Shown here piece after piece: positions 17,345 to 24,736 of a stretch of 64,000 nt of DNA. The first letter of the stretch is position 1. Each line of letters begins with the position of its first letter. Source of the DNA: Acidaminobacter sp. (GTDB lineage: Bacteria > Bacillota_A > Clostridia > Peptostreptococcales > Acidaminobacteraceae). Both the position numbers and the translations under genes were made by a program. Under the pieces are notes generated by a model that searched no databases, was not told the origin of the DNA, and worked only from the letters and a program-made list of their open reading frames with translations. The stretch is from positions 62,001-126,000 of the forward strand of contig WXFH01000019.1 in NCBI GenBank assembly GCA_009881125.1. The letters are read 5' to 3'.

Positions 17345-17881
17345 ATGGAAAGTTTAAACATTACTACTGTGAAATTTATGTCTGAAATGAAAGCAGTGCC
17401 TCAAAAGGCCTGCCCACACTGCGGCAAGCAGGGGCGACCGGTAGGGGGCGTTACGGTGAAGCATCTGGTAGAGGCAGTGCATCAAGACAAGGTAGATGCT
17501 GGAGATGCTTACTTCATATGCATGGAGGAGGCGTGTGACGTAGTCTATTATGAGGCTTCAGGTGACTTAAGATTTTTAAAGCATGAGGTTAGCGTTCCCG
17601 TATGGTTCAAGAAAGACGCAGATCCCAAATACGCCTGCTATTGCAGTCGTGTTACTGTGGAAGACGTCATTCATGCGGTCGTTGATCATGGCGCAAGTAC
17701 GGTAAAAGACGTGAATCAGCTGACAGGCGCCATGAAGAACGCCAACTGCAAATTGAGCAATCCCCTAGGCGTATGCTGTCATTCGGTGATTCAGGAGGCC
17801 ATCGACCAAGGGAAGGCCATGAAGGGCAATGTGGGCGACGGGGGAAACTCGGTGTCAGACACTGAGTTTCAGGGTCGATAG
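17345..17881 (+). CDS. CopZ-like protein: zinc-finger plus BFD-type [2Fe-2S] domain
   Basis: The start is ATG 17345, six bases after GGAGG, giving 178 aa. The N-terminal domain has CPHCGKQGR (about 23-31) and a later C-x-E-E-A-C pair, like the zinc domain of Archaeoglobus CopZ. The second domain has CYCSRVTVEDV and NANCKLSNPLGVCC, the four cysteines of a BFD-like [2Fe-2S] site. There is no C-terminal HMA copper domain, so a copper chaperone role is not shown; an electron-transfer or redox-sensing role is equally possible. The last residues (NSVSDTEFQGR) are encoded by an intergenic-type palindrome (17844-17870), and the stop lies inside a second repeat. Confidence 0.85.
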   Translation: MESLNITTVKFMSEMKAVPQKACPHCGKQGRPVGGVTVKHLVEAVHQDKVDAGDAYFICMEEACDVVYYEASGDLRFLKHEVSVPVWFKKDADPKYACYCSRVTVEDVIHAVVDHGASTVKDVNQLTGAMKNANCKLSNPLGVCCHSVIQEAIDQGKAMKGNVGDGGNSVSDTEFQGR

Positions 17882-17899
17882 GCGCAGCTGCTGACACCC
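17844..17899. repeat. Palindromic repeat A joined to repeat B, overlapping the CopZ-like 3' end
   Basis: GAAACTCGGTGTC, A, GACACTGAGTTTC is a 27-bp near-perfect palindrome (17844-17870). It is followed by GGGTCGATAGGC..AGCTGCTGACACC (17872-17898), a diverged family B copy. The first part and the stop codon are within the reading frame. Confidence 0.85.
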
Positions 17900-17985
17900 T
17901 TTTCAATTGAAATTGAGAAAAAAATAAAGAGTTTGTTTGAAGAAGACTGACCACTGGCAGTTTCTTCAAACAAGCTCTTTTTATA

Positions 17986-19386
17986 CTATTCTTTTCCCGT
18001 CCAGCAATAGGTGCAGAGGTTTTCTTCCCCAATGCCGATCGCGTCCACCATGTCGTGGATGTTCTGGAATTTGAGCGTGGAGAGATTGAGGTGCTTTCGG
18101 ATGCCATCGATCATCATGCCATATTTCTCGGAATCCGGATCGCAGTATTCCTTTAGGGAGTCAGGAATTTTGCCTTCAATGTCAATGATGACCTGTCGTG
18201 CCACCAAGTCCATTTCCGACCGGGAGGAAGAAAAATTGATGAATTTGCAGCCGAACACCAGTGGCGGGCAGGCAGAACGGATGTGGACTTCTTTGGCGTT
18301 GCAGCCGTAAAGCAGTTCCACGGTTTCTCTCAGCTGTGTGCCGCGGACAATGGAGTCGTCACACATGAGAAGACGCTTGCCTTCCACCAATTCTGGAATT
18401 GGCATGAGTTTCATTCGCGCAACAAGATTTCGCACTTCTTGATTTTGAGGCATAAAGCTTCTGGACCAGGTTGGTGTGTATTTGATAAACGGTCGTCCAA
18501 AAGGGATCTTTGACTCGTTGGAATAGCCTATGGCGTGGCCGACACCAGAATCCGGGACACCAGCCACCACATCGATTTCTTCTGTGTCATTCTTAGCCAT
18601 TAAGGCGCCATTTCTGTACCTCATAAGTTCAACGCTTTCGCCTTCGTAGGTTGAGGATGGATAGCCGTAGTACACCCAAAGGAAGGCGCAAATCTTCTTT
18701 TCTTTTCTGGCGGGCACAATCTTCTCGATGCCTTCGGGCTTCAGCAGAACAATTTCCCCCGGGCCGAGTTCGTAGTCAAAGACATAGCCCAGGTTGGCGA
18801 AGACACAGGACTCAAAAGTCACGCAATAGGTATCCTCTTTCTTGCCTACGATCAGCGGCGTACGCCCGTACTTATCTCTCGCGGCATAAACCCCATGGGT
18901 AGTGAGCAGCAAAATGGAACAGGAGCCTTGAATAAGTTCCTGAGCCCTTTTTAACCCGTCTACAAAGGAGTTTTCCGTATCGATGATCGCAGAAACCAAT
19001 TCTGTAGGATTAATGACGCCTCTGCTGGTCTCCATGAAATGCACCATGCGATTTTCGAAAGCAGCGCCAATGATTTCATCCACGTTGTTGATCTTGCCCA
19101 CGGTGGAGATGGAGTACTGGCCGAGGTGTGAACGCACGGTCAGAGGTTGAGCCTCCGCATCGCTGATGCAGCCTATGCCCATGTTGCCTTTAAACTCCTC
19201 AAGTTCACTTTCAAATTTGGCTCTGAATTGCGTATTGGAAATGTTATGGATCGATCTGTGAATCGTATTTCCATCCAGAATCGCCATACCACCCTTACTG
19301 GTTCCCAGATGCGAGTGATAATCCGTACCGAAAAAGACATCAAAGACACAATCCTTTTTGGAAACAACCCCAAAAAGTCCTCCCAT
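17986..19386 (-). CDS. Amidophosphoribosyltransferase-like protein lacking the catalytic Cys
   Basis: The start is ATG 19386 behind AAGGGAGCG, giving 466 aa; a TTG at 19407 is unlikely. The order is that of PurF: N-terminal glutaminase-type domain, then a phosphoribosyltransferase domain with the PRPP loop CDDSIVRGTQLRE (about 342-354). Cysteines that hold the [4Fe-4S] cluster in Bacillus-type PurF appear to be kept (Cys233 in KICAFLWVYYG, Cys380 in FGCKF, and the C-terminal CTYC). However, the chain begins MGGLFGVVS where active PurF has MCGIFG, so the N-terminal nucleophile Cys is Gly and glutamine hydrolysis should be impossible. The usual FEYVYFARPDS segment is also changed (FLWVYYGYPSS). 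It may be ammonia-dependent, regulatory, or use another substrate. Confidence 0.85.
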   Translation of the reverse strand: MGGLFGVVSKKDCVFDVFFGTDYHSHLGTSKGGMAILDGNTIHRSIHNISNTQFRAKFESELEEFKGNMGIGCISDAEAQPLTVRSHLGQYSISTVGKINNVDEIIGAAFENRMVHFMETSRGVINPTELVSAIIDTENSFVDGLKRAQELIQGSCSILLLTTHGVYAARDKYGRTPLIVGKKEDTYCVTFESCVFANLGYVFDYELGPGEIVLLKPEGIEKIVPARKEKKICAFLWVYYGYPSSTYEGESVELMRYRNGALMAKNDTEEIDVVAGVPDSGVGHAIGYSNESKIPFGRPFIKYTPTWSRSFMPQNQEVRNLVARMKLMPIPELVEGKRLLMCDDSIVRGTQLRETVELLYGCNAKEVHIRSACPPLVFGCKFINFSSSRSEMDLVARQVIIDIEGKIPDSLKEYCDPDSEKYGMMIDGIRKHLNLSTLKFQNIHDMVDAIGIGEENLCTYCWTGKE

Positions 19387-19881
19387 TGTTACACGCTCCC
19401 TTGGCAATAATGTTAGTGTTGGTTTTTAGAGGAAAATAATAAAAAGTTCGTAAAAACTCTAAAATTTATGACTAGCTTTTGTTCTATGATACAGTATACA
19501 AAGAAAATATGCAAATTACACGAATTAAAAAGCAGAACAATAGAAAAATGTACAGAATTTTGGTTTTGCCAGTCATGTGGACGGGAATGTGCGGTTTAGA
19601 CAGTCAAAGTTCAGGTGAATGGGACCATCGGCATAGCTTTTTGAGGTGTTGACGGACAAAGTGGTGGAATAGATTATTAATTGTTCGGATATATTGCTCT
19701 ATTTACTTCTTTAATAGAGAAGCGTTAATCATCAGAACATCCTATTGGCGTTTTATGTCAGAGAATGCTAAGATTTCACATAGATGACGCGTTTTGACGT
19801 ATGAATTGTATGCCTGAATAGGCGGACTTGTCTTTAAGATACAAACGTCAAGCGCAGTTTTTCTGCATAGGGGTGAGGTAT
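19387..19881. other. 495-bp intergenic region, largely unassigned
   Basis: It contains the upstream region of the PurF-like gene on the minus strand, where ACGAACTTT (plus-strand GTTCG at 19446-19450) weakly resembles half a PurBox. It also holds one ACCATCGGC word (19624-19632) and AT-rich sequence before the TIM-barrel gene. I see no convincing gene or structured RNA. Confidence 0.5.
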
Positions 19882-20580
19882 TTGGATCAAATTGCGATAT
19901 CTACCGCGGCGTTCTGCCTTTGGGACATCCCGCCGGAGGAAAAACTTCTGATTGGCCGGAATTTGGGTTTTGAACATGTTGAAATTGCTCTCAGCACAGA
20001 AGCCATGGTGCGAAAGTTTCTCGATTTTTTGAACACGTGTGAGTTTGCTGGAAGTTATAAACAGATCGCGCTGCATGCCCCCTGGCATGGCATTGCTTAT
20101 GGGAAAAGCGCCAGATCTGAAAAATTGGTCGTTCAGCTTACTGAAATAGTTGACCGGCTCGGGATTCAGTCGGTCGTCTTCCACTGTGACTGCATTCAGA
20201 ATCCGAAAAGTCTTGTGGCATCAGGCCTTCCGATTGTTCTTGAAAACACCGCTGTACCGGAAAGTTGGGAACGATTTTCAAACTTCCTCAACAATTACCC
20301 GTGGCGCGTATCCCTCAACCTGAACAAAGCCACTCGCGACCATGGACATTTGGAAAGGATTCTTGAGACTTGGCGCCACAGAATTGAACGGGTTCACCTC
20401 AGCGGTCATGTTGACGGTCGGGGGCGAATGCCTCTCAAAACCACGTGTCAGTTGAATTGCCTTGAGAAAATTAAGGGCTTGAAGGTGCCGATGGTTTTGG
20501 AAGGCCTCTTTCCGCCAGGAAATACTCTTTCGATCGCCGAAGAGCGCCATTTGGTCAAGATGATCCTTACCGACAATTGA
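19882..20580 (+). CDS. Xylose-isomerase-like TIM-barrel protein
   Basis: The start is placed at TTG 19882 because GGGGTGAGG lies just upstream, giving 232 aa. The sequence alternates strands and helices as in AP endonuclease 2 / sugar isomerase barrels: IAISTAAFCLWDIP at the start, FEHVEIAL, IALHAPWHGIAYG, SVVFHCD, LPIVLENTAV, WRVSLNLNKATRDHG, IERVHLSGHVDGRGRMP and VPMVLEG. Candidate metal or acid residues lie at strand ends (His in LHAPW, His in FHCD, Glu in LENT, His in HLSGH). The enzyme activity is unknown. A terminator at 20639-20675 separates it from the following cluster. Confidence 0.75.
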   Translation: MDQIAISTAAFCLWDIPPEEKLLIGRNLGFEHVEIALSTEAMVRKFLDFLNTCEFAGSYKQIALHAPWHGIAYGKSARSEKLVVQLTEIVDRLGIQSVVFHCDCIQNPKSLVASGLPIVLENTAVPESWERFSNFLNNYPWRVSLNLNKATRDHGHLERILETWRHRIERVHLSGHVDGRGRMPLKTTCQLNCLEKIKGLKVPMVLEGLFPPGNTLSIAEERHLVKMILTDN

Positions 20581-20638
20581 ACATGGATATTCAATAGGAA
20601 AAACATTATAAAATTTTGTCGACGACTCATAACGATTG

Positions 20639-20675
20639 AAAAAACTGATGGTTCCGGGAGAGTGATCAGTTTTTT
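20639..20675 (+). terminator. Terminator after the TIM-barrel gene
   Basis: The stem AAAAAACTGAT / ATCAGTTTTTT with a 15-nt loop can act in both directions. Confidence 0.85.
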
Positions 20676-20817
20676 CGATTGGAAAATTCAACTTAAGTCT
20701 TATAAAATCACTGTAGTTGATAGCGACAAACACTGGTTAAACCAACGCTCAGAGCAGCATGTAAGGGACCTGTAAAGTTCAATCTGCGTTTGACTGAGGA
20801 CTTAAGGTGGGCAGCGT

Positions 20818-21513
20818 ATGAAGTACATAAGCAAGAAAAAATTGATTGCAGCCTTAATGCTGACGGTGATGCTCCTGACTTGCCGTTTTTTTATGTCCTC
20901 CGGAATGCTTCATCACATGGGTGCAGAGGGCATAAAGGACTATATAGCGTCATTTGGCATCTGGGGTCCTGTTATCTACATGATCATGTTTTCTGTAATA
21001 CCCTCAGGATCAATTATTGCCATTGCAGGTGGGATGGCCTTTGGTTTGTATTATGGTGCCGTCTACACCCTTATTGGCGCTGTTATAGGCGCCAGTGTGG
21101 CCTTTTATGTCTCAAGACATTTAGGGCGGGAAGCTGTGGAAAAAAGGCTGCATGGAAGGATGAAACGCTTTGACGAGCACATTCAGCGGGGCGGATTTCT
21201 GATGATCCTCATTCTCAGGCTGATTCCAATCATCCCCTTTAATGTCGTCAGCTATGGGGCGGGTTTGACCAAAATCAAATTTATGGATTACTTTTGGTCG
21301 ACTTTGATTGGCATTATTCCCGGTGTCCTGATTTTTACCAATTTAGGAGATAAGGCTTTGGACGTCAAATCCCCTGAGTTCCTGATTGCGTCAGGGTTGC
21401 TGGTCGCAATGATTGCAGCATCCATTCTACTGAAAAGAAAGTACTCTTTCGACGATTTACAGTCAATAATTCTAAAACGGGAAATTGATAAAGGCAGTAC
21501 TGCCAAACTTTAA
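20818..21513 (+). CDS. TVP38/TMEM64 (DedA-superfamily) membrane protein, first copy
   Basis: This 231-aa protein has an N-terminal helix, GSIIAIAGGMAFGLYYGAVYTLIGAVIGASVAFYVSRHLGR (about 62-102), and the family hallmark LRLIPIIPFNVVSYGAGLTKIKFMDYFWSTLIGIIPG (about 131-167) with its conserved Arg and Pro residues. Related proteins (YdjX, YdjZ in E. coli) are membrane proteins of unsettled transport or lipid-scramblase function. It begins the cluster that also contains the rhodanese; TAAGGTGGG precedes the ATG. A paralogue follows after 27 bases. Confidence 0.92.
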   Translation: MKYISKKKLIAALMLTVMLLTCRFFMSSGMLHHMGAEGIKDYIASFGIWGPVIYMIMFSVIPSGSIIAIAGGMAFGLYYGAVYTLIGAVIGASVAFYVSRHLGREAVEKRLHGRMKRFDEHIQRGGFLMILILRLIPIIPFNVVSYGAGLTKIKFMDYFWSTLIGIIPGVLIFTNLGDKALDVKSPEFLIASGLLVAMIAASILLKRKYSFDDLQSIILKREIDKGSTAKL

Positions 21514-21540
21514 TAAAGTTTGCTTAAACTATGAAATGGA

Positions 21541-22275
21541 GTGATTAAAATTAAAGCGTTCTTTAAGAGCAATCTCGGAAAAATCTCAGCAGTGCTGCTG
21601 GTTGTGGCCATTTACCTCTTGGTACCCGCTGTCAAAGTGAATGTCAACCAGGCGATCTTCATCCTTCAGAACGTTGATGTCGATCTTGCCAGACAATACA
21701 TATTAGGGTTTGGGGTCTGGGCGCCTGTCGTCTCGTTCCTTCTCATGATGCTTCAGTCCTTGTTTGCGCCCCTTCCAGCGTTTATCATTACCTTTGCGAA
21801 TGCTGCGCTCTTTGGTTGGGTGAAAGGAGCTATTCTATCCTGGTCCAGCGCCATGGCCGGCGCGGCACTGTGTTTCTTCCTGGCGAAGTATCTTGGCCGC
21901 GATTTTGTCGAAAAACTGTCGTCCAAGTCGGCAGTCCAGATGATTGACGACTTCTTCAAGAACTATGGCAAATACGCGATCCTTATCGCTCGACTTCTGC
22001 CCTTTATCTCTTTTGATATAGTCAGTTACGCAGCCGGTCTAACCTCAATGAGATTTTGGCCGTTCTTTATTGCGACAGGGATTGGTCAGTTGCCAGCGAC
22101 GATCATATATTCTTACATTGGAAGTATGCTCACAGGCACTGCCAGAACGTTTGTCATGGGTCTTCTGATTCTGTTCGCAGTCAGTACTCTGGTCTTTCTG
22201 CTTAAAAAAGTATGGAATGATAAAGCGAAAAATCCCAAAAAAAAGAAGGAGGAAAACATCATTGAACGTACATAA
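21541..22275 (+). CDS. TVP38/TMEM64 membrane protein, second copy
   Basis: This 244-aa paralogue of the preceding gene shows the same core: QSLFAPLPAFIITFANAALFG (about 78-98) and ARLLPFISFDIVSYAAGLTSMRFWPFFIATGIGQLPA. It starts with GTG 21541 and has a Lys-rich C-terminal tail (KAKNPKKKKEEN) that carries the ribosome site AAGGAGG of the next gene, overlapping it by 14 bases. This tight coupling to the rhodanese lipoprotein argues for joint function. Paired copies around a cysteine- or iron-sulfur-bearing protein also occur in the E. coli ydjXYZ set. Confidence 0.92.
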   Translation: MIKIKAFFKSNLGKISAVLLVVAIYLLVPAVKVNVNQAIFILQNVDVDLARQYILGFGVWAPVVSFLLMMLQSLFAPLPAFIITFANAALFGWVKGAILSWSSAMAGAALCFFLAKYLGRDFVEKLSSKSAVQMIDDFFKNYGKYAILIARLLPFISFDIVSYAAGLTSMRFWPFFIATGIGQLPATIIYSYIGSMLTGTARTFVMGLLILFAVSTLVFLLKKVWNDKAKNPKKKKEENIIERT

Positions 22276-23227
22276 GAAAAAACTGTCAGTACTGCTTATG
22301 TTAGTCTTGGCACTGGCGGCTGCGCTGTCGGGCTGCGCGCCGTCTGCGGCCCCGCAAAGTTCTGAAGAACCAGAACAGGCTGGGTTTGACCTGTCCGTCT
22401 ACAAGAATAACGACTTCCTGATCACACCTCAGGATCTCAAAGCCATGTTGGGCAGTGAGGACTTGGTACTCGTCGACGCTAACAAGCCCGACGTTTACGG
22501 CAAAGAGCACATTCCAGGCGCGATCAGCGCTGGGCTTCATTCTTTTTCCAACACTGTGGGTAAACCCGGTGAACCAGGCTGGGGCACCATTCTCGACAAG
22601 GACGCCCTGACTGAAAAACTGAACGCTATGGGCATTAACAACGAAAAAACGGTTGTCTTTTATTCCGACGTCTTCAAAGGTCCTGGTGCCGATGGTCGCG
22701 CCGTCTGGCAGCTTCAAATGGCCGGCATGGACAATGTCAAGCTGTTGGTGGGTGGACTCAGCTACTGGAAAGAGCTTGGCTATGAAGTGACTGCGGAGGT
22801 CTCTGAACCTGTTCCAACAACGGGCGTAGTTCTAAAAGACTACGACGAGAGCTTTGGCGCAACAAAAGACTATGTCTTTGAAAATCTAGGAAAACAAGTT
22901 CTGATCGACGTCAGAACCCCTAAGGAATATGGTGGTTCTCAAAATGCCGGAGAACCAAGAGGCGGCCATATTACTGGAGCCACAAATCTTCTCTGGTTGG
23001 ACCTGCTTAATGAGAACGGCACGCCTAAGTCTCCGGAAGAAATCACCAAAATCATGGCAGACGCCGGCGTCTCACCTGAGGACGACTTCACCCTCTACTG
23101 AACTATGGGCATCAGATCTGGATACACATCCATGATCCTCAGAGCCGTGGGCTTTGAGAACGTTAGAAACTACGAAGCGTCCATCTATGAGTGGGGCGGA
23201 GATTCGTCCATGCCAATGGAAAAATAG
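22262..23227 (+). CDS. Selenocysteine-containing tandem rhodanese lipoprotein (UGA at codon 280 read as Sec)
   Basis: The start is TTG 22262 after AAGGAGG. The N-terminus is a lipoprotein signal with lipobox LSGC (Cys25). Two rhodanese domains follow. Domain 1 (about 50-175) has no Cys at its active-site position (VVFYSDV). Domain 2 (about 205-321) runs to FTLY, then TGA (23099-23101), then TMGIRSGYTSMILRAVGF and on to a TAG at 23225-23227. In rhodaneses that position is the catalytic Cys of CxxGxR, so the UGA replaces the sulfur-carrying residue. A hairpin with a bulged U begins 13 nt after the UGA (23115-23137), as expected for a bacterial SECIS, and a terminator follows the TAG by 10 bases. 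The mature 321-aa protein would be anchored outside the cytoplasmic membrane and act as a sulfur or selenium transferase. A nonsense mutation from TGC or TGT is the alternative. E. coli YnjE, a periplasmic sulfurtransferase, sits among similar neighbours. Confidence 0.85.
23115..23137 (+). promoter_or_regulatory. Candidate bacterial SECIS hairpin
   Basis: GATC-TGGAT (23115-23123) pairs with ATCCA-GATC (23128-23132, 23134-23137), with one bulged T at 23133 and loop ACAC. It lies inside the coding frame 13 nt after the UGA. Size, distance and bulged U match bacterial SECIS elements. The loop lacks the GU seen in the E. coli elements, but clostridial loops vary. Confidence 0.65.
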
Positions 23228-23236
23228 TGTCACCTC

Positions 23237-23272
23237 AGGGCTGAACTCGGAAGCGAGTCACAGCCCTTTTTA
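23237..23272 (+). terminator. Terminator after the rhodanese gene
   Basis: GGGCTG / CAGCCC encloses an inner ACTCG / CGAGT stem and is followed by TTTTT. It lies directly after the TAG at 23225, not after the UGA, which supports the longer reading frame. Confidence 0.85.
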
Positions 23273-23324
23273 TCCATAATCCCGATCGATTGCTGTTCGG
23301 TTTTGTGACTGAAAGGAAAGAGCT

Positions 23325-24071
23325 ATGTATAGTCAATCTGCAAACTGGGCTACAAAGATCTCTGGACTTGAAAAAAGGGTGTTTCCGTGGCGAGCATCGG
23401 AGATAAAAAAAGGTCGCCCGGTATTTTTCCCTGGATGCAACCTTGTGAATTTTCTGCCGGAAACATCTTTGATGACGGTCAATGCTTTGAGAGCTTTTGA
23501 CTGTGGCTGGATGTTTGATTGCTGTGGAAAGCCTTTGAGTTTAAAAGGCGACCAAACTGGCGCGGCAGCCATTCTCAGCCGAATTGAAATGGAAATCAGA
23601 CGTCATCAGATCCCGGAAATGATTGTGGCCTGCCCGAATTGCCATCAAGTCTTCGGCAAGCATCTCAGTATTCCTGTGACGGATATCTATGATTTCTTGA
23701 AGCGGGAAGGCTATAAGCTGCCGCAGACCTCAGTGCCAATCAGAGTGTTTACCCCATGTCCGGATCGTGGTACCGGGAAGATTGCAGGTTCCATTGAGGC
23801 CCTCCTTGGATCTGAAATTGTCAGTTCAAAAGGCCTGCCATGCTGTGGTCTGGGTATGAAGCAGCCGGTCATGGCGAAAGAGGCGCTTAAGACCATCCAA
23901 AAGACGGCACCGGAAATGAAAGCTTACTGTGCCAGCTGTTATGGGCATCTAAGCAAAAACGGCGTCAGGATGACAGGACATGTCCTGTCCGAGGTCATGG
24001 GGCTGGAAGAAAAACCATCGGCAGGGCTAAAGAAAGCTTTGAACCGGTTCCGGCCAAAGCTTTGGAAATAG
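23325..24071 (+). CDS. CCG-domain iron-sulfur protein (HdrB/GlpC/LutA-like)
   Basis: This 248-aa protein has two cysteine-rich halves: FFPGCNLVN, FDCCGKP and ACPNCHQVF in the first, and FTPCPD, LPCCGLGMK and YCASCYGHL in the second. This is the twin CX(n)CCGX(n)CXXC pattern of heterodisulfide reductase B-type subunits, which bind non-cubane [4Fe-4S] or related clusters and handle thiol/disulfide or electron-transfer chemistry. No signal peptide is seen, so it is cytosolic or a peripheral membrane partner. It starts at ATG 23325 after AAAGGAAAG and is followed after 12 bases by the phosphatidyltransferase gene. Confidence 0.87.
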   Translation: MYSQSANWATKISGLEKRVFPWRASEIKKGRPVFFPGCNLVNFLPETSLMTVNALRAFDCGWMFDCCGKPLSLKGDQTGAAAILSRIEMEIRRHQIPEMIVACPNCHQVFGKHLSIPVTDIYDFLKREGYKLPQTSVPIRVFTPCPDRGTGKIAGSIEALLGSEIVSSKGLPCCGLGMKQPVMAKEALKTIQKTAPEMKAYCASCYGHLSKNGVRMTGHVLSEVMGLEEKPSAGLKKALNRFRPKLWK

Positions 24072-24083
24072 GAGGATGAGTCA

Positions 24084-24674
24084 ATGCTGGACACCTACGG
24101 ACGAAAAACCATAGATCCGCCTGTGCGGCTTCTTGCAGGGCTTTTTCACCGCGCGGGTCTGACCCCCAATGTCGTGACCATGGCGGCTTTTGTTGTGGGC
24201 TGCGCCTCAGCCGGACTTTTGGCCATGGGTCATCCCTGGTGGGGGGGGCTGGCATTGTGGCTGTCCGGGCTTCTGGATGTCGCTGACGGTGAACTCGCCA
24301 GACTGACCAAATCCCAGAGCGCCTCCGGGGCACTTCTGGACCTGATTCTGGACCGCATGGTGGAAGCGCTGGTACTGCTTGGCATGGTGATTCATGAGCC
24401 TGAGCTTGCCATTGTGGTTATCTTGTTCCTGATCAGCGTCATTTTCAACTTCTCGACGTTTTTGGCCGCCGGCGCGTTAATGACGAATGCCGGCAAAAAG
24501 AGTATGCATTATGATCCGGGGCTGATTGAGCGAACGGAGACCTTTGTCTTTTTCACCGCTGCCATCCTGCTTCCGGACTATAGCTTGTGGATTCTGTGGG
24601 CCTTGACGGGATTGATTGTTCTGACTGGAATACGAAGATTTTTTCAGGTGTTTGACGCGCTGAGACAGCCTTAG
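24084..24674 (+). CDS. CDP-alcohol phosphatidyltransferase family membrane protein (YnjF-like)
   Basis: This 196-aa protein carries the complete catalytic motif of the family, D-x2-DG-x2-AR-x(8)-G-x3-D-x3-D, in DVADGELARLTKSQ...GALLDLILDR (about 65-91), plus about five transmembrane helices. It should transfer a phosphatidyl or related group from a CDP-activated lipid to an alcohol; the acceptor is unknown. AGGAGGATG precedes ATG 24084. In E. coli, ynjF encodes the same family next to ynjE and ynjBCD. Confidence 0.92.
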   Translation: MLDTYGRKTIDPPVRLLAGLFHRAGLTPNVVTMAAFVVGCASAGLLAMGHPWWGGLALWLSGLLDVADGELARLTKSQSASGALLDLILDRMVEALVLLGMVIHEPELAIVVILFLISVIFNFSTFLAAGALMTNAGKKSMHYDPGLIERTETFVFFTAAILLPDYSLWILWALTGLIVLTGIRRFFQVFDALRQP

Positions 24675-24736
24675 GATGTTGAGGCTGCTCGGCTCTTATT
24701 GAGACATAAATTATGTGAATGTAAAGGAGAACTACC

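Noticed and set aside
22262..23101. Truncated rhodanese ending at TGA 23099, or pseudogene
   Set aside because: The frame stays open and rhodanese-like for 41 codons after the UGA, the UGA is exactly at the catalytic position, a SECIS-like hairpin follows, and the terminator is placed after the later TAG.
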